Part shown: piece by piece, positions 11,101-24,773 of the stretch
Numbering within the stretch: the first letter of the stretch is position 1
How the letters are laid out: each line of letters starts with the position of its first letter
Source: Aspidapion aeneum
Taxonomy: Eukaryota; Arthropoda; Insecta; Coleoptera; Brentidae
Direction of reading: 5' to 3'
DNA length: 64,000 nt
NCBI GenBank assembly: GCA_963576565.1
Contig: OY755046.1
Location: 60,491,471 to 60,555,470 of the forward strand
The notes under the pieces: generated by a model
Seen by the model: the letters and a program-made list of their open reading frames with translations, nothing else
The model's database searches: none
Told to the model about the DNA's origin: nothing
Position numbers and translations under genes: made by a program

Positions 11101-14100
11101 AACACCTTAAGAAAGCATTTTTCGGGTACTGACGTTCCATAGTTTTTTCACGCTAGATAAATTTTCTATAATTTAAGGGCTACCACAGCTCTCTAGGTCT
11201 ATTCGTTGCGGAGAAACGTCTAGTCAAATTGATTATTCTTTTCCAAAAAGTTAAATTTTATAGGTACGGTAATTTTTCAAGCCACTTACCGACAAAACTA
11301 AATGTCCTAGAGAAAATTCATAGTAAAAGAATTTGTAGCGAATTGAATTGGCTGCAATCTGGTTTAAAAATAGTGCCTCTGCGTTTCGGATTTTTTGTTT
11401 TAAATTTTAAGGAAGTTCACGAGGTAAAAAGTTTTTACAAAAAAGTTTCACGGGCAAGACCTCAGAGGTAAAGGTAGCTCGGGGACGCGTTTCTGCCTCA
11501 TTAGGCTTCATTCAGCCCGAGCATAACCATAAAATGGAAGGAGATGAAATGATGATGTGGATATCTGAAAAGGAATATGAAATATGGTATTTACTGAGGA
11601 GAGACCAACTGTCAATTTGCAGCTTCGGTCAGGGTTGCCTCAGTTTTGAGGCTAATTTTGACGTCGCGACGGAGACAGATATAATCTGCTCCCAGAAAAC
11701 AGCCTGAGCCCTAGATTTTTTAAATTTGAAGGAAGTTCACGAGGTAAAAAGTTTTTACAAAAAAGTTTCACAGGCAAGACCTCAGAGGTAATGGTAGCTC
11801 GGGGACGCGTTTCTGCCTCATTAGGCTTCATTCAGCCCGAGCATAACCATAAAATGGAAGGAGATGAAATGATGATGTGGATATCTGAAAAGGAATATGA
11901 AATATGGTGTTTACTGAGAAGAGACCAACTGTCAATTTGCAGCTTCAAAGCAGCTTCAAAAGTGGCAGTGGCAAAAGCAGCTTCAAAATTAGCCTCAAAA
12001 CTGAGGCAACCCTGACCGAAGCTGCAAATTGACAGTTGGTCTCTCCTCAGTAAACACCATATTTCATATTCCTTTTCAGATATCCACATCATCATTCCAT
12101 CTCCTTCCATTTTATGGTTATGCTCGGGCTGAATGAAGCCTAATGAGGCAGAAACGCGTCCCCGAGCTACCTTTACTTCTGAGGTCTTGCCCGTGAAACT
12201 TTTTTGTAAAAAATTTTTGTTTTGTTGTTTATGGTTTAAATTTATGTTTTTGTTTATTTGTTTCGTGTATAAAAATATTTTAAACAATATACTACCTTTT
12301 AGTACTGATTTTTCAGTTGTCAAAAAAAAATACATTTATGGCCACTAGGGGGCGTATGGAGGCAAAATGTGTTTTTAGGTTATCCCTTATATCTTCTAGA
12401 CTATTGCACCTGTATATTCCTACAATTAACTACAGGCTTACTAATAAAAAAGCGTTTTATCAGGTCCTGAAGTTATAAGAAAAAAAAGTACAAAGGTAAG
12501 TTTTAGCGCCCTAGATATAAATTAAACAACGAAGAGAATTTAGTGGCATAAGGGCAAGCAAAAATAAGAAAAATAAGATAACAAAAAGATTTACGTCAGG
12601 CTGGGATCGAACCAGCGACCTTTCGCTATCTAGGCGAACGCTCTACCACTGAGCCACCGAGGCACTGGTTCAAAATCCGCCTATTTGGAAACCGTTTCGT
12701 CATATCTAATTTTTCTTTGTTAGTATGGGTGTATGTTCTCAAGCTTCCGATAACTACGAAGACACGGTAGCTATTACATGGGGGTGGGAGAGGAATACAC
12801 ATTCACGATTGTTAGTTGTATGAAATCTACCAGTGGTGCACGACATATAGCGCGACACTGAGGTAAATATTTTTGTTATCTTATGTTTCTTCTTTTTCCT
12901 TGCCCTTGTGCCTCTAAATTCTCCTCGTTGTTTAAAAAAAATGTCTTCTGATTATGAAGTTTGATCAAAATAAGATTTTGGGCCTTTACAGCCGCCGGGG
13001 TCAGTTATAAAGTATTTAAAATTAACAAGAAAAGTAAAAAACGCTGAAGACTTTACCTTGTTTGGGCATGGCATTGGCGAATTGCTGGTTCCAATTTTGA
13101 CTAGGTACCACTTGGGGTTGGGTAGGGGGCCTCATGCCGGTCAAAGGTCGACCCATTTGCTTGGCAATGTTGTCAGCTTTGTTTTCTTTGCCTGTTTATA
13201 GATTTAAAAAAACTTGGCAACAGAGTATTTTGCGTGTTGTTTGTAAATAAAAAAAAATTAATAGGAATTTCAAGGTCAAATTAGTATTTACGATTTTTTT
13301 ATTTTTTTTTAAAGAAAATTCAGTGGTAAATTAGTAATTTTTATTTCGCAGCAGTTTGTTACCAGTTAGTGGTCTGAAAACTCACCTAGCCTATAAAACG
13401 TTGGCCAAAATAAAAATCTATGTAGATTGAATTAGATAAGATTAGAAATTGTCTATATTATCCTTAAAAGTAGTGAAACATATAAAAGGGACAGAGAAAA
13501 GGGAACAAACCTTCGTCCTTGTCGGCGGTCATCTTTCTTAATACTGAAGTGGGGGTAAAAGCCAACGGGGTGGGAGAAGAAACACTTTTTGGGGTGTTCT
13601 GAACCCCAGCAGCTAGCGGGTTGGGGCTAGCCCCTCGTTGCAACTCTTGTTTCTTTCTAGAATTGGGTGTAATAAAAATAAATCACTATATTAATCTGTT
13701 ACACAAAAAAAAATTAAAAAAATGTTTTTGAGATTTCTTTTATGGTTGTGGGTAAACTAGTGAATTAAATATCAAATTATTAATTTATTATGATAAAAAA
13801 AAACTTTTACTTCTTATATTACTTTATTTAATTTTTAAAAAATCGTCGATTCTCTTACCTATAATTTTCAGTCTGTTCCTCTAACTTCTTTTTAATCAGA
13901 GCCCTCTGCAGGATGTTCTGAGTATGAACTTGCAGCTCCCTGGGGGATGGAATTCTTTGGTGAAGAGCTACACAAAAAAGAAGTGTTAAAAAAATCATAA
14001 TAAGCAACTTCTGGTTATATTTAATGTCAAAAATTATAGGAAACTAGGATAAGATATCTCTTATTATGAGGATTGGCTTGGCATAAGAAGAGGTGTCAGA

Positions 14101-17100
14101 GTGACACAATATCACCTAAACTATTTAACCAGGCCCTAGAAGATGGTAAAAAAACTTAGATTGGGAGGAAATAGGCATCAAAGTAAGCGGACAATACTTG
14201 AACCACCCAAAACATGCTGACAATCGCCTTAACAGATAAGAAAAAACAACTGCTAAAAATGCTAGAAGAACTACAACAGCATATTGTTTTATATATTTTT
14301 TAAATAAATTAACAGGCTTAATGTCTTTAATGCGTTGTAGTAGATTTGTAAATGGTAATACCTGAATATAATAAACATTTTTTTTCCAATATTAGTTTTA
14401 CATAGTATTAATTACAAATTTTTATTTTGGCGAGTTTTATGCTCATGACAATCATTTCTTTGAATATATAAATTTGATATTTTTTGTTTTGTTAATATTG
14501 AGTAAATGAATATTGATATTGTTACAAATTTAAGTTATTTAAATTTTATAGTTAGAGTTTATTTAGGTTTAGTGTAGTTATGGTTGTTATGGTTGTATTC
14601 TTAATCTAGGTTTTAGTTGCGTTATCTGTGACAAACTGGTATGCGAACGGTCCGTGTTCTAGAAAAGGTTGGAATAATTCCGAATCGAACAAGGATGGAA
14701 AATTCTCGAATAGTAGGCAGCCCGTTATATATAGGGCCGGACGTCGTGCATCGGGCAGTCAGAGATAACCAATGGTAGTGATCGCTAGATGTTAACGTGA
14801 AGTAGGCGTATTAAAGTAGTGAAGTTATTAGTAAGTTTAAGTGCGTGTTTTTTTTTGCACATAATTTGTCGAAATAAATTGACGTATCGTTTTCAACAAT
14901 TGCGAGTTTTAATTTGTCGTTGTGAACCCGTAACAATTGGTGTCAGAAGTGAGATTAAAAGAAATAAATAGTGCAAAGACTATCCTTAGATAGTACCACC
15001 GGCTAGGACAATTGAAAAGAAGAACAGTAAGTGATTTTGCCAGAATATTCAGAACTGAATAGTGCAAAGACTATCCTTACATAGTACCACCGGCTAGGAC
15101 AATTGGACAGAAGAAGTAAGTTATTTTTCCAGAATATTCGAAAAAGTTCGATATTGATTTATTCAAAAACCAAAAGAGATATTTAAGAATCGACTTCGAT
15201 ATTAGCTTAGTTAGTTAAAAAGTAAGAATTAGAAAGAATTTCTAGAATATTCCATCACTTTCTACGACGCTCTATTCGAAAACCAGAAGAAATATCCAAA
15301 AAGCGACTTCGACATTAGCTTAGTAATTTCAAAAGTAAGAACTAAAAAGAATTTCTAGAAGAGTCCATAACATTCTACGACGTTCTATTCAAAAACTAGA
15401 AGAGATATACAAATACCGATTTCGACATTAGTTGAGTTATTTCAAAAGTAAGAATTAGAAAGAATTTCTAGAAGATTCCATACCATTCTACGACGTTCTA
15501 TTCAAAAACTAGAAGAGATATACAAATACCGATTTCGACATTAGTTTAGTTATTTCAAAAGTAAGAATTAGAAATTATTTCTAGAATATTCCATAACATT
15601 CTACGACGGTCTATTCGAGAACCAAAAGAGATAATCAAAAAGTGACTTCTACATTTGCCTAGTAGCAGAAAGAGTAGCATTTACCAGTATATTCCAGAAC
15701 ATTCCATTAGGTTCTATTTAAGAATTGGAAGAAATATTGAAAAACCGACTTCGACATTCGCTTTGTAGCCCTAAAATACACGTTTTAAGTGATTTATCAC
15801 GAAGTTGATGCTTACTAGACAAAGATCGGCCAAGATGGAAGATTTAACTAAAATGATGCAGGCTCTAGCAGCTCAAAACCAGAACGACATGAAACAGACC
15901 ATTGAACAAAACCAGGGCGACATGAAACACACTATTGAACAAAATCAGAATGATATGAGACAGACCATCGAACAAAACCAGAACGACATGCAGGAAAACA
16001 TTGACCAAATAAAGAGCAACTCCGAACAGCTGAGAGAAGAGTTTAAGACTGCAACCGAAGATCTTAAGGAAGAAACAACTCAAAGAATGCATAGTGTGGA
16101 ACAAAAGGTACAAAATAAATTGCAGAATGTAGAAGAAAAGGTACATAATGTTGAAGAAAAGGTACAGAATGTTAGGGAAGAAGTTTTTCAAACCATGGAA
16201 GAAAAATTCCAGGACGTGTCAAAACAGCTTATACAGCTCCAAAAAGAACACAACAAAATGAAAGCTCAGGGATGTGTTGTGAATTCCAACCAAAACATTA
16301 AGCCTCCAAATTTCGATGGTACGTCTTCCTGGTCTACTTATAAACAACAGTTTGAAGCTGCCGCTGCTGCAAATGGTTGGAATGATGAGGAAAAAGCTAG
16401 AGCATTGTTAGTAGCTCTACGAGAACCTGCTCTGGGACTTTTACGGTCCATTCCAGTCGAACAAAAACAGAATTATAACGCTTTAGTGGCAGCGTTAAAA
16501 AGAATGTATGGAGACGAACACTTGCGAAATTTACATTGGTCAGAATTAAATATTCGTCAACAAAGACCAGGAGAATCATTGCAAGAGTATGAAGCAGATA
16601 TCAGGAGGCTGATGTATTTAGCTTACCCAGAAATGCCAGAAAATTACAGCGATCCCTTCATGGTAGATCGCTTTATTAACGGATTACGAGACACGGACTT
16701 CGTCGAGAACGCTTCCATAATAGCAGTGAAGTGTTGATTCGAGCCCTTGAAATCGAATCATCAAATAATATGTCCAGGCCAAAAGTAAGAGCTGTTTCAA
16801 TTCAGGAGGGAGAAGAAATGAGCAATGGACATGAGGTCAACTCAAAAACGCTAAACCAAATGTTTCAATCACTGATAGAGAAGATTGACTCTTTGAAAGA
16901 AAGCAGACGATCCCCTTCAAATGTAAAGTGTTTCAGATGCGGACGTACAGGGCATATTCAACGCGATTGTCGCGTCCAAATAAGGTCTCGCTCGCCATCT
17001 AGCGGGACAGAGTACCGAAGAAGAAGATCAGGAAAACTAAAACTAGTCAACGCAGAGGGGCGGGTGTTGGCTAAAGGGAATGTAGCCCCCAAAATTTATT

Positions 17101-20100
17101 CAATTAAGAGCTTAAAACATACTGCTGACAGTCTTAACATCGACAGACTTATAAATGGAAGACAAGTTAACATAACAGTAGACACTGGTGCTGCCATATC
17201 ATTGCTTAAGTTCAAAATTGCAACGAGATATAAAATTCGACCAACAGAAAAGAAAATAACACTTAAGACTGTGACTGGAGAATCCGCCGACGTGTTGGGG
17301 CAGACAGACATAGACCTACAGCTGGGAAGATTGAAGATTCGCCACACTGTATTGGTTGCCGAAATAGAAGACGAATTTATTTTGGGAATGGACTTGATAA
17401 GTAACTCGTAGAACCCGTAACAATATTTTTAAAATATACAATTTATATAAGTTTAGAAAACCAAGTGATTCATACAAATTAACTGTTGGTTCTAAAAAAT
17501 GAAGTTTATTAATACATTTAATAATTTTATTTTGTACCTTTTTTAATGGCTTTGATATTGAGTTGAGAAACCCAAATTGAAATTAGATATTAAATCTTTG
17601 AGTGAAATAATGCGTAATAAATATATTTTAAATATTTTAATGGAATGTAATACCTTGCCTTATATAGTACACCCACTAAACAACATAAACTTGCTATCAT
17701 ATTATTTATATGTTCTTTCCATGTTAAATTTTCATCTATGTGAAGTCCTAAATTTTATTTAATTTTTATATACTATGGTATTGTTTTCAAATTTAATTGT
17801 ATTTTTTTGTTCATTTAAAATTAATGGTTAATTTGTTTGTCTGAAGCCAATCTTGTTAGATTTTTAAATCATTTGAAATATTCATCTTTATTTCATGAAA
17901 TTTTTTTCCTCTATATACTGTTATATCATCTGCAAAATAATTTTGAACACCGTGTATACAAGTTCTAAAATACTCCCCTAGTTTTCTGATAGTGTAGGAC
18001 AAGCGCAGATTTGAGAGCGGCGAAACGGGGTAATTATCCCCCCTAGAACAAAAAATGCACCTTTTCCTAATAATTAAAGGAAAAACAGGATAATTACCCC
18101 AAATAGAAAAAAATTATATTACAAATAATTTTTTCGTCGACTATTACCCCCCCTAGATTTTGACCCCGATCCGCACTTCTTGTAGGATCTGATTCTCATA
18201 CAGTTTTAGGTGGTTGGAAAATTATTGGGCGCCCTGTGACTTTATTGATTTTATAGTAAAGGGGGATTTTTAACCCCCTTTCCTCTCTTTACTTACCCGG
18301 CACTGCCAAAGTATTTGGACTTGTCGCCATTATTGGCGAAACGCAATAAGCTGCGTGAAAAAAAAAATACAAAAAATAAATAATATTTAGTTACCTATTT
18401 TATTTAATTTTTTTTATACTGGAACTTTTTATTCATACTAGGATAAATCGCCCAGTTTTTAGGGAAAGATTTTTCCTACAAACATGTTTTTGGACATAAC
18501 AAAACAAACATGCCGATAGAAGGGACTCAAACATAAAATTAGTTTTTGAAAAACTCGTTTTTTGAAAAAAAATATTTAGTTACCTATTTTATTTTATTTT
18601 TTTATACTGGAACTTTTTTTCATATTAGGATAAATCGCCAAGTTTTTAGACAAAGATTTTTCCTAGAAACATATTTTCGGACATAAAAAAAACAACCATG
18701 CCGAAAGGAGGGACTCGAACACATAATTATTTCTTTAAAAACTCGTTTTTTGAAAAAAATAAATAATATTTAGTTACCTATTTAATTTCAATTTTTTATA
18801 CTGGAACTTTTTATTCATACTAGGATAAATCGCCCAGTTTTTGGACAAATATTTTTCCTAGAAACATGTTTTTGGACATAACAAAACCAACATGCCGAAA
18901 GGAGGGATTTGAACACATAATTATTTTTTGAAGAACTCGTTTTTTGAAAAAAATAAATAATATTTAGTTACCTATTTTATTTTATTTTCTTAAGCTGGAA
19001 CTTTTTATTCATACTAGGATAAATCGCCCAGTTTTTAGACAAAGATTTTTCCTAGAAACATGGCTTTGGACATAACAAAACAACCACGCCAAAATGAGGG
19101 ACTCGAACACATAATTATTTTTTAAAGAACACGAAAATAAATAATATTTAGTTATCTATTTTATTTTATTTTCTTAAGCTGGAACTTTTTATTCATACTA
19201 GGATAAATCGCCCATTTTTTAGACAAAGATTTTTCCTAGAAACATGTTTTTGGACAGAACAAAACAACCATGCAGAAAAAAGGGACTCAAACACATAATT
19301 ATTTTTTGAAGAACTCGTTTTTAAAAAAAAATAAATAATATTTAGTTACCTATTTAATTTGACTTTTTTATACTGGAACTTTTTATTCATGCTAGGATAA
19401 ATCGCCCAGTTTTTGGACAGATTTTTCCTAGAAACATGTTTTTGGATATAACAAAACAACCATGCCGAAAGGAGGGATTCAAACACATAATTATTTTTTG
19501 AAAAACTCGTTTTTTGAAAAAAATAAATAATATTTAGTTACCTATTTTGTTTTATTTTCTTAAGCTGGAACTTTTATTCATACTAGGATAAATCGCCCAG
19601 TTTTTAGACAAAGATTTTTCCTAGAAACATGGCTTTGGACATAACAAAACAACCACGCCAAAATGAGGGACTCGAACACATAATTATTTTTTGAAGAACT
19701 CGTGTTTTGAAAAAAATAAATAATATTTAGTTACCTATTTTATTTTATTTTCTTAAGCTGGAACTTTTTATTCATACTAGGATAAATCGCCCATTTTTTA
19801 GACAAAGATTTTTCCTAGAAACATGTTTTTGGACAGAACAAAACAACCATGCAGAAAGAAGGGACTCGAACACATAATTATTTTTTGAAAAACACGTTTT
19901 TAACACCCTATACTAGACCTATAAGAAGCATCACAATATGACTATAGGATACTGGAAGGTTTAATAAGCCCATATTTATTTAAATATGCAAAGTAAAAAA
20001 TATATTGGGGTTTCTTTAATTTATGTAGCAAAACTCGAAGGGATTGCTTCTTTGAGTGATTTTAATAGGAAAAGTTCCTTTAAACAAGGGTTTGAAAATG

Positions 20101-23100
20101 CATAGTTTTTAAGATACAGGGTTTCAAACTAATAAGACGCAGTGGCGTCCCGAAGGACATCTTTACAAATATTTTTGATAAAAAATATGCACCACTGACT
20201 TTTTTAAAATTGTTCTTTTAATTAAGCAACAACAAATGCAAGCCTTGTGTCTCCTAAGTTTTTTTCGTATCTCGATTTGTTTTTGCGATAAAAATAAAAA
20301 TCACAATAATTGATGATAAAAAATTGTATACTAGAAACTATGTAAAATGTAATCTTAGAAAATATCATTTCCGAACTCATGTTTATATAAACTTTTCTTA
20401 AAAATCACTCAAAGAAGGACTCCTAGGAGTGTGGTCACATAGCACAATAGCACATAATATAAAATGAGCTATTTAATATACGCTTTAAAAAAATTTATAG
20501 CTACATACAACAACAGCAGCAAGTGCTAAGAAAAAATAAGTTGTAACAAAAGAAAACAGTAGCAATAAAAAATATCAACCAGCTAAAATGAAAAAGCAAT
20601 AAAAATCAGGGTTAGAAAAAACAAGCATAAAAGAAATAAAGGACCAATAACTAAGCAACATTTAAAGTTATCAAAGCACCTAACAACAAAGCAATCAATA
20701 AAGCAGCATATAAAAATAGCAACTAAATAAGCAAAAAATTGTAGCTACAGCAATATTTTTAAGCTAGCAATACTGTAGTACTTATCCTAGCGTTAAAGAT
20801 AGCAACACAACAACAAAAAAGCATGAATAAAGCAATATATTTTAAAAAATAGCAACAACATGGTTTTAATAAGTAGAAACATTTTAGTCGTAGTCCTAGC
20901 GTTAAATTTAGCAACCAAATAGCCAAAGAAGCATGACAAATTCATGGAGGAAGATAATTTAAAAATACCAACAAATAGCAACATACTTTCCTCAAAAAGT
21001 AGTCCTAGCGTTAAATTTAGCAACGAAATAGTCAGAAAAGCATGACAAATTAATAGAGCTATAGCAACAACATAGCAACATTTTATTCTTCTTCCTACCG
21101 TTAGGCGGTAATGGCGACACTCTCAGTTGCTGTTGCAGTTGTTGCTGATGCAACTGTTGCTGCTGCTGGAACAGAGCGTGTTGTTGCCCCAGTGTAGGCG
21201 GCACAGGGCTTAAAACTCTTGGCGAAGGACCATAGCTAGCGCCGCCCGAAGCAGGGTTGCTGTTGCTAGCCGACAACAGGTTGTTGTTAGCCGTCGTTAG
21301 GAGATTATTAGTGTTTCCGACCGAGAGTAAGTGGTTGCTAGCCGTTGCGAGGAGATTATTACTGTTGCTGGTTGAGAGCAAGTTGTGGTTAGTTGCTGTG
21401 GATCCAGGAAGTAAGTTTGTTGCGGTAGCTAGAATTATGGTGGTAAATGGAATTTTTCATAATGAACAAGAGTTTAGAAGAAACATATTAGTCAAGGCAA
21501 GATTTCTGAAAATTGAACTTATAGAAGAATTATTACTTTTGGGCAAATGGTCAATTCCCCCTATTTCGACACCGCTCTGTATAAATTCATTGAAATGGGT
21601 GATAACAAATACGTTATGTTTTTTTTCTGTGAAAAATGGAAAAAATTCATGTAAAACATGTGCGGTTTGTGAAAAAATGTCCGGGAGAAGTAAGGAAGTG
21701 CCATTCCATAGCTAAGTAGTTGTATTTTTATTTAGAATTTGTTAATAAATTGAAGAGTAGTTTATAGATACCAATAAACACTCTGGTGTCCACAATAAAT
21801 CTGCACAGGGTGTTTGACAGTAGTAAAAAATAAATATATATTTATTTTTAGATATCTGTTTAGGTCTTGGTAATGCTAAAAACAAACTTTTTTGTTTAAT
21901 TTTTTCTCAAATTCATAGTTCTTTTAATTAAATAAATTCATTAAATTAAAACAATTAACCACGTGATTCAAAACAGGCGGTCTACCAATCAGCTGCGAGT
22001 GACGTCACAAAACAGTAAACGCCTCGAACGAACCAATTTTCTGTGTTATTTTCATATGGATGGTAATGTTTGCTTTGGTTTAAAGTGCGAATTATCGTCC
22101 TAAATTAGATTTTATTTTGTGTTTTGCTTATAAAAAATATTTTCAATGGAAAATGGATTCTCCAAAGCCGATAGCTCCAACTTGCCAATGCTGCATTCCT
22201 TTATGGTGGCAGGCTTCTTTGCCAACAACAGTAATTTTTGTTCTGCGGAATTTAGAAACGTTAAAATATTGATGTAAGTATTCGATGAGTTATTTTGTAT
22301 ATAACTGAAAGTTCTTTTATAGTTCTTCGCCTACTTTTACTTATTTAGATTTTGAGGTTAGGTTATATGTTTTGCATTTTTGTTTAATATGCCACTTACA
22401 ATAGATTCAATTAAATACCCAATCATTATTATTTTAAGCATTAAGAAACAATCAAAAATTGCAGGACAGGGAGGCAAAAAGTATACAACCAGTAATACTT
22501 GAAATACTGCATAGGTTACACTGCATAGTCCTACATTTAGCCTGCATGTGCACTGCCTAATCCTGCATTTAGAGGTACTCCCTAGTCCTGCCTAATAACT
22601 GCCTAGCACCGCCTAAAAATTTGTACACCTTTCTGCCTATTATAGTTGTTCGCCCCTTGTAATAAACATAACCTCAAAAATTTCATAGTCATTTACGAAA
22701 TAGTTATATATATTATAGACAACGTGAGAAAAATTAATAGAAACAATTTAGTTATACTCACATCAAAGTGATTTCACAAATGTAAAGTGAAGATGTATTA
22801 GATAAGGCCCTTGGGTCTCTTCGAGCAAGTTCTAGCCACTTTTTCCGTTCTTTTACGGCACAATAATAAATAGTTTTTTAGGTGTTTTTATGCTAGTATT
22901 CGAACACTGAGGCACTACACACCACTTATAGGACATTTTTTTACATAAAAAACAGTAAAAACACAGACCAAAAACAAATAAACACTTGAATGCCGTGTAT
23001 CTGTCCGCGAGTTTACTGCGCTGTGACGTCATTGCAACGCCATGCTAGAAATGAGCGTTTTAGCGTCAAATTCAAATCGGAAATTAGAAAATTTGATTTT

Positions 23101-24738
23101 AAATGTAGTCATGATAAAATATACTATTTTAATAATTTTGAGTAGCAAATTAGGGACCTATGTACCATTCTAAACACTTTTCTAAAATTTATCAAATACC
23201 CTATTGAAGAGTGGTTTATAGATACCAATAAACACTCTTTATGGTGTCCACAATAAATCTGCACAATTAATTTTAGAAAAACTACAATTTTAATCCACAT
23301 TGATAAATGTTCACCCAATCAACTAGTTTTTTGAAAAAGAAAATAATCAACATAACCCTAAAGTTTTGACAACTGTCAAATAATGTAGTGGGGTAACGGA
23401 GTTCCAAAACCACCAAAACTGATACATGCGCAGTAACTGAAATTCTGTGTACAGATTAAGAATTAAATGGGTGTTCGGGCCTCAAGCATCGCATGTGAGA
23501 ATGCATGGGTATCCTCCATATACAGGGTGTCCCAAAAGTCCGAGTCCACCCAAATAACTTTTGAACTAATTAACATAATTGAACCAAATTTGGCAATGAT
23601 CAATGACATCAAGAGGTCTATTTTACGAAAGGGTGGGTGTGCCGCACCTACGCTAGGGGGCTGCATAAAAGCGGTCAACTTAATTTTTTTAAATTGAAAC
23701 TCCTATCGAGTGTACCTCGGTTTAAAGGACCTTGAAAAACTAACATTTTGACATAACTGTCAATTGTCTACGTGCAATCTGCCAAAAGCTATGGACTGCC
23801 AAACTGCCATTTTTTACGTTTTTGTCAAAATTAACAAGTTTGTTGTTCTAAACAAAAGCCCTATCGAGTGATATCTTGTTTGAAAGGTCTTTGAAAACTA
23901 ACATTTTGGCGTAACTGCCCTTTGCCTATGTCAAACGCGTCAAAATCTATCGACTGTCAAACTTATTATTTTACCATTTTTAAGAAATTTCACAAGTTTT
24001 GTCTAACCATAGCTTCGAAAGGGCTTTTAAAAACAAAAACATGTTGCCGAAGTAAAAGAAAACTTCAGTTTAAAGTGATTTAAGATGCCTCGTTGATATT
24101 ATTTTTTACGGGGCACATGTCTGTCAGTAAACGCATTGCTGAAAAGGGATTTAGCTTTCCTATAACATCTTGTTTGCACATAAAAAAAAAACTCTGCCAA
24201 TATATGGGTCCCTAAGGTCACACTACGTATTATAGTTGTAGTGTACGTGTGAGCTAATATAACTAAAAACTGAAATATATTTTATTTAACTCCAGACTAA
24301 ATTACCTTGCGTTTGATACCACACAAGCCATGTTTTAAATTAAACTCAAATTTTTGAAATCTACCCCCACCCTTAAAAAAACAAGAACTAAAATGTATTT
24401 TGTTTAACTCCGGACTCAATTACCTTTCGTTTGATATCACACATGCCATATTTTCACGTAAACTCTAATTTTTGAAATCTACCCCCCCCCCTTTAAACAA
24501 AAAAGCTAAAATGTATTTTGTTTAACTCCAGACTCAATTACCTTTCGTTTGATATCACGCACGCCATATTTTCACATAAACTCTAATTTTTGAAATCTAC
24601 CCCCACCCTTTTATTTGGCTTGTGTTCGGTGGATTTTGTTCATTTTTAAATGGGACCATCTCGACTCAAGACCCAGCCTAGGTACCCAATTTCATTGAAA
24701 TCGGGCAAGCCGTTTTTGAGTTATGCGCGTTGGTCGTT

Positions 24739-24773
<35 letters not shown>

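Larger units (their letters stand above)
14520..17422 (+). mobile_element. Ty3/Gypsy-like element with gag-protease only, 3' LTR mostly deleted
   Basis: 5' LTR 14520-14935 (TGTTACAAAT ... CCCGTAACA), PBS-like TGGTGTCAGAAGTG at 14938, leader with ~110-bp repeats, then gag and protease. RT, RNase H, integrase and all but ~12 bp of the 3' LTR (GAACCCGTAACA, 17411-17422) are absent. Flanking ATAT (14516-14519 and 17423-17426) is a 4-bp target duplication, so the deletion followed insertion or the deleted form itself moved. Confidence 0.9.

Noticed and set aside
11832..12335. 167-aa minus-strand ORF
   Set aside because: Derived from an inverted repeat whose arms occur three times; the same peptide appears in the plus direct copies.
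18360..19905. Regular repeats considered as a CRISPR array
   Set aside because: Units are ~192 bp, directly adjacent without spacers, in an insect intron; it is a satellite.
21257..21715. 152-aa plus-strand ORF
   Set aside because: Its first half is antisense to 4E-T exon 16; the remainder has no recognisable domain.
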